From positions 1 to 15,616 of the forward strand of contig JAJRTX010000195.1 in the NCBI GenBank assembly GCA_021545665.1: a stretch of 15,616 nucleotides of DNA, in the 5' to 3' direction. The position numbers were made by a program, and so were the translations under genes. Positions 9,161 to 15,313 of this stretch are shown piece by piece; the stretch's first letter is position 1, and each line of letters opens with the position of its first letter. The stretch comes from Zetaproteobacteria bacterium. GTDB taxonomy: Bacteria; Pseudomonadota; Zetaproteobacteria; Mariprofundales; Mariprofundaceae. A model generated the notes under the pieces. It worked only from the letters and a program-made list of their open reading frames with translations, ran no database searches and was not told where the DNA came from.

Positions 9161-9631
9161 ATGTCAGGGATAATCAGCAGGTTTACCAGCCTATATCATG
9201 CCAGCTCCGAGAAAAGACATAACAGGCCATTTCTGGAGGCAGCAATGGCCGCATGCGCAATTGTATCCGCATCAGAAGGCGAAGTAACATTCAGTGAACG
9301 TATTCGGGTAGACCAGATAATGGAAACCCTGGAAAAGCTCAAGGTCTTCGACCCGCATGAAGGGGTTAATCTGTTTAATCACTACACGGACAGAATAATA
9401 GCGTCACCGAAGCAAGGCCACGAAGAAGCGCTGTCAGTGATCAAGGCACAGGCCTCTGATAAAGAAACAGCTGAATTGCTGATTAATTTATGCCTGGCCG
9501 TTAGCAAGAGCGATGGCAAAATCAGTCTGGTTGAGCACATAGAGATCGTCTCACTGTGCGGGCTAATTGATGTTGACCCTGAGAAAATCGGCCTGGATAC
9601 AAGGCAAATGTTTGAGCAGCTAGCAGAGTAG
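9161..9631 (+). CDS. terB: TerB-family (tellurite-resistance-like) cytoplasmic protein
   Basis: 156 residues, all-helical, matching TerB (E. coli 151 residues) in length and pattern. Two acidic loops in symmetric half-repeats characterise the fold: SASEGEVTFSER (about 36-47) and SKSDGKISLVE (about 115-125). ACAIVSASEG, LKVFDPHEG and CLAVSKSDGK align with CARIAVASDG, LKVFDTNE and GIAVAKSDG of TerB. TerB-like domains bind divalent metal and occur in stress and phage-response systems. Here it is solitary: no terC, terD, terE or terZ gene is in view, so tellurite resistance itself should not be assumed. The start has AGGA 7 bases upstream. It is divergent from ubiB and convergent with the Cache gene. 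Confidence 0.85.
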   Translation: MSGIISRFTSLYHASSEKRHNRPFLEAAMAACAIVSASEGEVTFSERIRVDQIMETLEKLKVFDPHEGVNLFNHYTDRIIASPKQGHEEALSVIKAQASDKETAELLINLCLAVSKSDGKISLVEHIEIVSLCGLIDVDPEKIGLDTRQMFEQLAE

Positions 9632-9645
9632 TTATCATTAATATA

Positions 9646-9708
9646 ACACTGGCCAAAGAGACCTGGACCTGAGTACAATCTCTCGCTTCAGCATCTCTTT
9701 GGCAGTGT
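9646..9708. terminator. Large hairpin between convergent genes (possible bidirectional terminator)
   Basis: ACACTGGCCAAAGAGA (9646-9661) is the reverse complement of TCTCTTTGGCAGTGT (9694-9708) apart from one bulged G, giving a 15-bp stem with a 32-base loop. It sits between the stop codons of terB and the convergent Cache gene, where a shared terminator is expected. No long T tract follows on either strand and the loop is large, so it could also be a dispersed palindromic repeat. Confidence 0.5.
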
Positions 9709-9722
9709 ATACAAATTCTTCC

Positions 9723-10271
9723 TTATTCAACAATTACACTGGTATGAATGACACCAATTTTTTCACCGTTACTGATAACCGGGTAGGACACCTGAATACT
9801 GGCAAGATTTGTGGTTGGATCTGCCTTGACCTTGGTTGAATTCCAGCCCTGTCCTGGCTTGGCTTTTGAAAAGGCTGGACGAGAGGCAATATTGTAAATA
9901 GCCGGTTTCTTGCTACCAGCAACATAGTTCCCCTTTTTATCACGCAAGAACAATTTGCCTAGTGACTTGTCTTTATTCCATTTTGTCAGTTTCTTTCCGG
10001 CAGAACTGGATTGATAGCTTAATACCTTGCCATCATTCTTATTCATGGCCTTCCATTTGGCATTGTCCATATCGGTACCCAGCTGGTTTGCTTTTTTTAC
10101 AGCTGATATAACATCCGGATCCTGTGCCCATGTGGCGAGTTTTTGTTTATAGGCATTTACCTTGTCCTGTGTTTTAACATTAAGTTCTCCTGCACTAGCC
10201 GTAGATACAGACAGTATAATTGTGGCTAAAAAAGACAAGACTATTTTTGTGTAAATATTTTTGTATTCCAT
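9723..10271 (-). CDS. Secreted single-Cache (PDC sensor) domain protein
   Basis: 182 residues: a clear signal peptide (about 1-27, hydrophobic core IVLSFLATIILS, ending ASA before GEL) and then one periplasmic ligand-binding-like domain running to the C-terminus. Cache features are KLFLRDKKGNYVAG, IASRPAFSKAKPGQGW, and ASIQVSYPVISNGEKIGVIHTSVIV, the last matching the terminal strands of Cache domains in chemoreceptors and histidine kinases. There is no transmembrane return or cytoplasmic output domain, so it is a free periplasmic (or uncleaved, anchored) binding protein. No haem CxxCH motif is present. A start five codons earlier (10286) is possible, but GGAGA lies 8 bases before the ATG at 10271, which decides the choice. 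The ligand is unknown. It is divergent from the SGNH lipoprotein operon. Confidence 0.75.
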   Translation of the reverse strand: MEYKNIYTKIVLSFLATIILSVSTASAGELNVKTQDKVNAYKQKLATWAQDPDVISAVKKANQLGTDMDNAKWKAMNKNDGKVLSYQSSSAGKKLTKWNKDKSLGKLFLRDKKGNYVAGSKKPAIYNIASRPAFSKAKPGQGWNSTKVKADPTTNLASIQVSYPVISNGEKIGVIHTSVIVE

Positions 10272-10408
10272 GATAATATTCTCCATAATTTCAGTATGTT
10301 TTTATGCTTTGTAGGAAGCGAAAAAAATATTACGGACGTAAGGATTTTATAGCAAGGTAATTGAAGTTAAGTTTTGTAAATAGTGACAACGAACACACTA
10401 TTTTTTCG

Positions 10409-10436
10409 TTGAATTTTATTTCCATATTTATATAAA
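10409..10436 (+). promoter_or_regulatory. Candidate sigma-70 promoter for the SGNH-HhH-CarS operon
   Basis: TTGAAT (10409-10414), a 16-base A/T-rich spacer, then TATAAA (10431-10436), about 73 bases before the ATG at 10510. The whole 10272-10509 gap is markedly A/T-rich and holds no gene; on the other strand a TATAAA-like box lies upstream of the Cache gene without a good -35. Found by eye, so only moderately supported. Confidence 0.4.
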
Positions 10437-10509
10437 TAATTTAAGACCAGATTATTCTTAAGGTAGGATTAACGCTGATCACAGCTTCTATATTGAGAGA
10501 AATATTTGT

Positions 10510-11121
10510 ATGTACGGAAAACATGTAATTGGACTTTTTGTCGTCGTATTAGTCTATGGTTGTTCAGAGAAACAGCCAGCTATCCAGCCACTTTCAGTTG
10601 ATGCTGTGATATTGGCATTTGGCGATAGCCTTACAGCAGGGACAGGTACCAGTAAGGAAAACAGTTACCCTGCTGTTCTGGAAAAGCTGATCAACAGGGT
10701 GGTGATCAACGCGGGTGTACCAGGTGAATTAAGTCGGGAAGGATTCAGGCGATTGCCTGGCTTACTGGATAAATATCAGCCAGCACTGGTTATTATCAGT
10801 CACGGTGGAAATGATCTAATAAGAAAACTGGGTACTGAAAAGCTGGCACAAAATATAAGCGCCATGATTAGAGCGGCGCGTGAGCGTAGTATTAGCGTTA
10901 TCCTGATAGGAATACCCCGGCCGGGAATATTTCTTTCCAGCGATAAATTATATAATGAGATAGCGCTTGACTATAATATACCAGTAGAAAACGAAATAAT
11001 GGCAAATATTTTGTCTGATACATCACTGAAATCAGATGCGATACATCCGAATAATAAAGGTTACCGATTAATGGCTGATTCAATCTTCATGTTGATGAAG
11101 CAGACAGGCGCAATAGAATAA
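10510..11121 (+). CDS. SGNH/GDSL hydrolase lipoprotein, TesA-like
   Basis: 203 residues. The N-terminus is a short hydrophobic segment ending VYGC, a plausible lipobox with Cys18 as lipidated residue (Tyr at -2 is atypical), so a membrane-attached lipoprotein is likely. SGNH blocks: FGDSLTAG with nucleophile Ser40, Gly72 in the oxyanion hole, Asn101 in SHGGNDL, and Asp176/His179 in DAIHPNNKGY. Spacing between Gly and Asn (29) equals that in E. coli TesA, the multifunctional thioesterase/lysophospholipase and nearest familiar relative. A lysophospholipase or ester hydrolase role at the envelope is inferred. GAGAGA at 10495-10500 is a modest ribosome binding site. It leads a three-gene unit with the next genes 23 and 38 bp apart, and its codons are A/T-richer than the gpmI-ctpA block. 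Confidence 0.88.
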   Translation: MYGKHVIGLFVVVLVYGCSEKQPAIQPLSVDAVILAFGDSLTAGTGTSKENSYPAVLEKLINRVVINAGVPGELSREGFRRLPGLLDKYQPALVIISHGGNDLIRKLGTEKLAQNISAMIRAARERSISVILIGIPRPGIFLSSDKLYNEIALDYNIPVENEIMANILSDTSLKSDAIHPNNKGYRLMADSIFMLMKQTGAIE

Positions 11122-11144
11122 AAGAACTATAAAAGGCGAAACTT

Positions 11145-12413
11145 ATGAAAGGAAAATTGAAGCTTGCCAGTATAATCCTCGGGATCGTTTTTCTGGTAGG
11201 GCTGACATATGGCGTGGCATTACTGTTTGAGCTTTCAGGTAATCCGACTGCCCTGTTTTTAGATATCGCAGCATGGTTTGACCCTGTTTACTTTCAGTAT
11301 AATTTGTTGCTGGCACTGTTTGCGATAATGATAGTACCCGTCATCATTCTATTTTACGTAACAAGAATGAAGGGTGCAAAAATTCGTTCACTGGAAAGAG
11401 AGCTTAGCAAGGAAGAATTTAGCCGACTAGGCGATTACATACACAAACGTATTAATGAATCATTCAGATTTCAAAGTTATATCGGCAGCACTCTCACCCT
11501 GACCATAGTTATTATATTCGGCGTTAGTATATTTCTTCTGCTTAAGCCCATGCCTGTTCCGGCACTGGCTACTGCCTGTCAGATATCAGGTGTCGATTTT
11601 AGCAAGGGAGCAAATTTTCTTATGCTGGGGCCCTATATGTTTCACTATATAACAAACCATGATCATGCATTTTTGGCACGTTTGATGATTAGCCTGACGG
11701 CCTTTATGTATGGTTTTGCAGGTGCATATACCTACCTGATTGGTCACATGGTGCGCAGTTATTTTACCCTTGATATGGTGCCTAATATATTTGTTTCCAG
11801 TTCAATAAGAATGATAACGGGAAGCTTACTGGCACTGGTATTATCATTTGCTTACGGAGACATATCCAGCTATATGGTTGTCCATGCCAGTGGCAAAGAA
11901 CCAAACACAAGCCTGATACCGATAATCAGCTTCTTCATTGGATTTTTCCCTAGTAGAGGACTGCTGGCTATTACAAAAATTGCCAGCACTGTATTGGGCC
12001 TTACTAGTGAAAAGTATAATGAAATACCGTTGAGCCAATTGTCCGGGATGAGTCAGGAGCATGAAATTCGTTTGAAACGTGAGGGTTTTGATAACCTTGA
12101 TAACATGGCCAGTGCCTGCTGGCTGGACCTGGCACTTGATACAGGATTTTCCTATACACAGTTGCGATCATGGTCAGGACAGGCATGGTTATACAATCAC
12201 ATGGGCATAAAAGATTATGAAGTATTTAAAAGGCTAACGGGTATTAGCGATGCTACTGATCTCGAAACTTATCTGAAAACGAACGCCAGCGGTAGTGAGC
12301 CTGACTGGTCAGGGATCTTTAATACTCCTGAAACAGCTCATATTGGTCAAAAGGCAGCTATTGTGAGTAAGCTGTTAGCTAAATGGTTAAGTGAACGCAA
12401 ATCAAGGATGTGA
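11145..12413 (+). CDS. Unrecognised six-TM membrane protein with C-terminal helix-hairpin-helix-like domain
   Basis: 422 residues; I do not recognise the family. Hydrophobic segments at about 7-30, 52-73, 112-133, 178-203, 218-237 and 256-272 predict six transmembrane helices. A basic/acidic stretch at about 76-108 (SLERELSKEEFSRLGDYIHK) is cytoplasmic or coiled, depending on topology. The soluble tail (about 288-422) contains a pattern like a helix-hairpin-helix fold: LSQLSGMSQEHEIRLKREGF then DNLDNMA (295-324), followed by a second similar unit around RLTGISDATDLETYL (376-390). Such folds bind DNA in many proteins but also serve as interaction modules in membrane proteins; no catalytic motif was seen. 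AAGGCG lies 6 bases before the start. Gaps of 23 bp to the SGNH gene and 38 bp to the CarS-like gene suggest one transcript. Confidence 0.75.
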   Translation: MKGKLKLASIILGIVFLVGLTYGVALLFELSGNPTALFLDIAAWFDPVYFQYNLLLALFAIMIVPVIILFYVTRMKGAKIRSLERELSKEEFSRLGDYIHKRINESFRFQSYIGSTLTLTIVIIFGVSIFLLLKPMPVPALATACQISGVDFSKGANFLMLGPYMFHYITNHDHAFLARLMISLTAFMYGFAGAYTYLIGHMVRSYFTLDMVPNIFVSSSIRMITGSLLALVLSFAYGDISSYMVVHASGKEPNTSLIPIISFFIGFFPSRGLLAITKIASTVLGLTSEKYNEIPLSQLSGMSQEHEIRLKREGFDNLDNMASACWLDLALDTGFSYTQLRSWSGQAWLYNHMGIKDYEVFKRLTGISDATDLETYLKTNASGSEPDWSGIFNTPETAHIGQKAAIVSKLLAKWLSERKSRM

Positions 12414-12451
12414 TTTTCTGAGTAGTAACAAGAGGTGGCAGGCAGGGGCAT

Positions 12452-12928
12452 ATGCATGAGCTAACAATACTTTTGCTGCTGGGCATTGCAAATGGAGCCC
12501 CCATCATAGCGGGGAAATTGTTTGGCAACACATTTTCCCTGCCGCTGGACGCCGGCTACCACTTTGCCGGAAAACCATTGTTCGGCCCATCCAAAACCAT
12601 ACGTGGCATTTTGTCAGCTCTTGTTCTAACGGTCGTTGTTGCTGCTGTGGTCAACGTACCCCTTCATGTAGCTGTGAATATTGCGTTGCTGGCTATGTTG
12701 GGTGATTTGATTTCAAGTTTTATCAAACGGCGATTAAACAGGCCGTCCAGCAGCATGTTTCTGGGACTGGATCAGATACCTGAATCGATACTTCCTCTGC
12801 TGTATTACCAGTATGTTTACAGCCTGGACTGGGCTCAGGTTTTTACGGTGCTGTTCGCATTTTTTATACTGGAGTTGTTGCTATCAAAAATTTTGTTTGT
12901 ATTGAAAATAAGAAAGCAGCCATATTAA
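12452..12928 (+). CDS. CDP-archaeol synthase (CarS/DUF46)-like membrane enzyme
   Basis: 158 residues, about four transmembrane helices. Motifs match the CarS-like branch of the CTP-transferase (CdsA) superfamily: NGAPIIAGKLFG near the N-terminus, GKPLFGPSKTIRG (40-52), and GDLISSFIKRRL (84-95) followed by LDQIPE (106-111). The Lys-Arg and Asp in these blocks correspond to the nucleotide/metal-binding residues of CDP-alcohol-forming enzymes. In archaea CarS joins CTP to an unsaturated archaetidic acid; bacterial members have no settled substrate, and cells also carry CdsA. So the activity may be CTP:lipid-phosphate cytidylyltransfer on an unknown polar lipid, which is inference. The start has AGGGG only 3 bases upstream and GAGG further back, so initiation may be inefficient or coupled to the previous gene. 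The stop is 1 bp from the convergent metallophosphoesterase stop. Confidence 0.85.
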   Translation: MHELTILLLLGIANGAPIIAGKLFGNTFSLPLDAGYHFAGKPLFGPSKTIRGILSALVLTVVVAAVVNVPLHVAVNIALLAMLGDLISSFIKRRLNRPSSSMFLGLDQIPESILPLLYYQYVYSLDWAQVFTVLFAFFILELLLSKILFVLKIRKQPY

Positions 12929-12929
12929 A

Positions 12930-13886
12930 TTATACTTTTCGCTTGTCCTGGCTTGAGGTAAGTCTGTGTAAGGTAATTTCCGGCGGGCAGTTAAAGCGCA
13001 CGTTTATGATAGAGGTACCTGCACCCACCGAAGTGTAGCCAGACATACTATTATATCGCCAGCTGCCTGAGCCCATGTACCGCGGGCATTTTGCATCCAG
13101 TGTTAACGGGAATCCACCCGGGAGACATATCTGCCCACCATGCGTATGCCCACAAAGAAAAGCGTCAAAATTGGCATGTGCCGCCTGCATGTAAATTTCC
13201 GGTGTATGTGACAGTAACAATGATGATGCATCATGTGGGATATTATTAGTGGCCTTCTGAATGTTATCAACCCTGAAATAGTGTGCATCATCAACACCTG
13301 CCAGGTAAATATTGTCCTGTTCGCGCTCCAGTACTATTGACTCATTCAGCAGAAAACGGATACCCATTTCCTCTAGCTCCGGCACCATACGGATACTGTC
13401 ATGATTGCCCAGTACAGCAAAGGTCGGTTTGTTTATCGACTGAGCTATTTGTTTAAGCCCGCTCAGCGTTGCATCGATGGCACCAAAGGTTTTGGCGCGG
13501 TAGTCACCCGTCATGACACACAGGTCATAGTCAAGACCCTTGATTACCTGAGCCATATGAAGCATGGCGGGTTCATTCATATCAACGTGTAAATCACTAA
13601 GGTGTAATATGGTGTAGCCTTCAAACGCTGGCGGTAAACCTTCAAGACAAAGTGAGTTTTCCAGAATACGTAATCGTCGTGAGTTACGTCGACCAATATA
13701 GTAGAATCCGCTAAGCTTCAGCGTATAACGTAGTATGGATGTGAGTGAATACCAGTTCTCCGGATGAAAAAAATTCAGCCCCCCGCCAAACACATGTCGT
13801 TCCTTGTCAGACTCGATACCGAGGCGCTGCATGGCGTGAACGTGGCCCAGTCGCTTATGTAATCTGGCTTCAATCTCATCAGTCAT
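12930..13886 (-). CDS. Calcineurin-like metallophosphoesterase (YaeI/YkuE type)
   Basis: 318 residues. All five blocks of binuclear metallophosphoesterases are present: LSDLHVD (Asp98, His100), TGDYR (Asp128), LGNHDS (Asn161, His162), LLSHTPE (His227) and CGHTHGGQ (His247, His249). The GHTHGGQICLPGG stretch and overall size fit the YaeI/YkuE group of phosphodiesterases acting on phosphate esters, some in the envelope. There is no signal peptide or clear membrane segment, and the N-terminal 90 residues are specific to this protein. The frame extends to a TTG at 13913, but the ATG at 13886 is preferred; neither has a good ribosome binding site. A small inverted repeat (CAGTAT/ATACTG, 13892-13908) just upstream includes TATACT on the coding strand and may be a promoter element. 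The substrate is not predictable from sequence. Confidence 0.9.
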   Translation of the reverse strand: MTDEIEARLHKRLGHVHAMQRLGIESDKERHVFGGGLNFFHPENWYSLTSILRYTLKLSGFYYIGRRNSRRLRILENSLCLEGLPPAFEGYTILHLSDLHVDMNEPAMLHMAQVIKGLDYDLCVMTGDYRAKTFGAIDATLSGLKQIAQSINKPTFAVLGNHDSIRMVPELEEMGIRFLLNESIVLEREQDNIYLAGVDDAHYFRVDNIQKATNNIPHDASSLLLSHTPEIYMQAAHANFDAFLCGHTHGGQICLPGGFPLTLDAKCPRYMGSGSWRYNSMSGYTSVGAGTSIINVRFNCPPEITLHRLTSSQDKRKV

Positions 13887-13944
13887 CTGTACAGTATATA
13901 AGATACTGGGCAAGCCGGCGGTGACCGTGATCAGTTGTCACAAA

Positions 13945-13980
13945 ATAAAAAAGGCGCCCCATCCTTACAGACAGGGCGCC
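13945..13980 (-). terminator. Strong Rho-independent terminator of soxYZ
   Basis: Read on the minus strand, GGCGCCC (13980-13974) and its complement GGGCGCC (13959-13953) form a perfect 7-bp GC stem with a 14-base loop, followed by a T run (complement of 13947-13952). It lies 34 bases past the soxZ stop and separates soxYZ from the downstream metallophosphoesterase gene. Confidence 0.9.
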
Positions 13981-14014
13981 AGTCGCATGGTGCAGCAATG
14001 CGAAAACAGTTAAC

Positions 14015-14329
14015 TCAACTGATGTTTACATCCAGTGAGTCGCTATTACCCTTGTTATCTGACCAGCTAATGGTCAGCTTGTCGCCTTTCGCGGCGCCCT
14101 TGAACTTGAAATTCAGGAACGGGTTTTTAGAAACAGCAGGCCCCAGATAACCATGCAGAACCTCTTCACCCTTGTGGGTAACGATCAGATCCTGGATGAA
14201 ATGTGCAGGGATTTTGCCACCTGTAGCCTTGTCTTTGCGCATGCCGGTTTCCATTGGGTGACTGATTAACGCCTTGACGTTAGCAACACCATTTTTCATC
14301 CAGGCACGTGGTCGAATTGTACTAGCCAT
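14015..14329 (-). CDS. soxZ: SoxZ, thiosulfate-oxidation carrier subunit (copy 1)
   Basis: 104 residues, the usual length for SoxZ. It forms the periplasmic SoxYZ heterodimer that carries sulfur intermediates on the SoxY cysteine during thiosulfate and sulfide oxidation. Conserved text: VKALISHPMETGMRKD, KIPAHFIQDL, GPAVSKNPFLNFKFKGA and KGDKLTISWSDNKG. It has no signal peptide, as is normal: SoxZ is co-exported with SoxY through Tat. AGGAAA lies about 6 bases before the start. It follows soxY by 26 bp in one transcript that ends at the nearby terminator. It shares about 63 of 100 aligned residues with the second SoxZ at the window's right end, without gaps. Unusual residues near the N-terminus (IRPRAWMKNGVAN) are where the copies differ most. 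Confidence 0.96.
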   Translation of the reverse strand: MASTIRPRAWMKNGVANVKALISHPMETGMRKDKATGGKIPAHFIQDLIVTHKGEEVLHGYLGPAVSKNPFLNFKFKGAAKGDKLTISWSDNKGNSDSLDVNIS

Positions 14330-14355
14330 TATATTTTCCTCACTATGCTTGTTGA

Positions 14356-14832
14356 TTAGCCGCCGCAGCCGCCGAGAGTTACCTTCACTTCACGACGAGC
14401 GCTGTAGAGCTTGCCGCCTGAACGAACCATCGCAACAATGCCTGATGTCTTGGCCACTTTTACGCGTGTTTTGATGTAAGGCTCTGTGCGTGAATTGAGG
14501 TCAAAACTTGCTGCGAGAGGGCTGCCATTCTGTTCGACCAGAATGCTGATAGAGTCTACATTTGGCAGTGAAGTTGATACGGCAACATTCACCACGGCAC
14601 CATTTTCAGCAATGGAGGGTGTTTTGACCTTGATGTCCTTACTTTCACTGGCACTGGAGCTGCCAAGTAATGCACTGGTTGCCTTGTCCAGTCCTTTGGC
14701 ATCAAAAGCGGCTTTGGGCCAGGCTGCTGCGAGCACCGTGTGCGGTGTCAGCAAACCGGCACCGGCTGCGATAGCAGCGATCCCTGCAGTGAGGGTACCC
14801 TTTAACAGGGTGCGTCGATTAAGGTTGTGCAT
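14356..14832 (-). CDS. soxY: SoxY, sulfur-carrier subunit with Tat signal
   Basis: 158 residues. A twin-arginine signal (NRRTLLKG, Arg6-Arg7, then a hydrophobic Ala/Gly-rich region to about residue 36, TVLAAA) directs export of the folded SoxYZ pair. The C-terminus is GGCGG; Cys156 is the swinging-arm residue that covalently holds thiosulfate-derived sulfur between SoxAX, SoxB and SoxCD. The middle matches SoxY (IKVKTPSIAENGAVVNVAVSTSLPNVDSISILVEQN). GAGGAG about 8 bases upstream is a strong ribosome binding site. soxZ follows after 26 bp. No soxXAB or soxCD gene is in view. Its unit faces away from the structured element at 15011-15244. Confidence 0.97.
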   Translation of the reverse strand: MHNLNRRTLLKGTLTAGIAAIAAGAGLLTPHTVLAAAWPKAAFDAKGLDKATSALLGSSSASESKDIKVKTPSIAENGAVVNVAVSTSLPNVDSISILVEQNGSPLAASFDLNSRTEPYIKTRVKVAKTSGIVAMVRSGGKLYSARREVKVTLGGCGG

Positions 14833-14854
14833 TGAGTTGACTCCTCATGTTTAA

Positions 14855-14860
14855 ATTATA
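14855..14860 (-). promoter_or_regulatory. Candidate -10 box of soxYZ
   Basis: On the minus strand a perfect TATAAT lies 22 bases before the soxY ATG, just upstream of the GAGGAG ribosome binding site. No good -35 is present 16-18 bases further up (the bases read roughly ACCATA or CACCAT), which would fit an activator-dependent promoter with a very short leader. A chance match in A/T-rich DNA is possible. Confidence 0.35.
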
Positions 14861-14975
14861 AGACTGCGTAGTCCTGTATGGTGTAAGAGCAATTCCCGTA
14901 CCAAAACTGGTTTAGTTATTGAAAACAGTAACTTGCTACAAATATAAGCGAAATAAGTGATAAAAAACAGGTGCA

Positions 14976-14998
14976 TATTGCAATTGCGCAATGCAATA
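14976..14998. promoter_or_regulatory. Palindrome upstream of soxY (possible operator)
   Basis: TATTGC-A-ATTGC/GCAAT-GCAATA forms an imperfect palindrome with 11-bp arms and one bulged base, with the exact palindrome ATTGCGCAAT at its centre. It lies about 145 bases upstream of soxY and 12 bases outside the MITE-like element. It could bind a dimeric regulator; no regulator gene is in the window. The rest of 14861-15010 holds no gene. Confidence 0.35.
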
Positions 14999-15010
14999 GT
15001 CGACATCTTA

Positions 15011-15244
15011 GGAGTCTGTCGGGCTTAGGAGAGCCTACTGCGGCGGCGGGAACTCGGTCCATTTTCACAATTATTTTCGTTAAATAGGTTCACTATTCAC
15101 TCGGCACATCCCTGTGCCTCGCCCTACGGGCGGCTTTCGGCCGTGCAATTCGGCTATCCTGCCGAATTGTCACCTCAAATAATTGTAAAAATGGCCTCGA
15201 TTTCCCACGCGCCTCGCTACGATCTCCTAAGCCCGACAGACTCC
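15011..15244. repeat. 234-bp MITE-like element with long inverted arms and hairpin core
   Basis: A perfect 22-bp inverted repeat bounds it: 15011-15032 against 15223-15244, starting GGAGTCTGTCGGGCTTAGGA. Complementarity continues imperfectly to about 15077 and 15177, with an inner 18-bp pair matching at 17 positions (15059-15076 and 15177-15194). The core (15083-15169) is nearly all short hairpins: AATAG/CTATT, GGCACA-TCCC-TGTGCC (15103-15118), CGCCC-TAC-GGGCG (15120-15132), CGGC/GCCG (15131-15143) and CAATTCGGC/GCCGAATTG (15146-15169). There is no transposase gene. TGCAATA occurs on both sides (14992 and 15246) but not symmetrically, so no clear target duplication. This fits a non-autonomous mobile element or dispersed structured repeat; the family is not recognised. 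Confidence 0.75.
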
Positions 15245-15251
15245 TTGCAAT

Positions 15252-15287
15252 AAAAAACCCGCCGCAGAGGTCTGGGGTGGGTTTTTT
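15252..15287. terminator. Bidirectional terminator of the second soxZ
   Basis: CCCGCC (15258-15263) pairs with GGTGGG (15276-15281, one G-T wobble), flanked by six A (15252-15257) on one side and six T (15282-15287) on the other, so it can act on both strands. It ends the minus-strand soxZ copy 2, whose stop is at 15314. A second small hairpin, GCGGCT-ATTAAA-AGCCGC (15291-15308), lies between stop and terminator. Confidence 0.85.
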
Positions 15288-15313
15288 GGTGCGGCTATTA
15301 AAAGCCGCTGTAC

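Noticed and set aside
9161..9631. TerB as evidence of a tellurite-resistance or phage-defence island
   Set aside because: The gene is alone; no other ter genes or defence genes flank it, and neighbours are core genes.
9723..10271. Periplasmic protein considered as a c-type haem sensor (DUF3365-like)
   Set aside because: No CxxCH motif or any cysteine is present; the C-terminal strands fit a Cache domain better.
14486..14854. 122-codon + frame antisense to soxY
   Set aside because: It is the shadow of the soxY coding strand; soxY has a Tat motif, GGCGG end and strong ribosome binding site.
15083..15169. Hairpin chain considered as a CRISPR array or integron attC series
   Set aside because: The hairpins differ in sequence and there are no regular repeats and spacers; no integrase or cas gene is in view.
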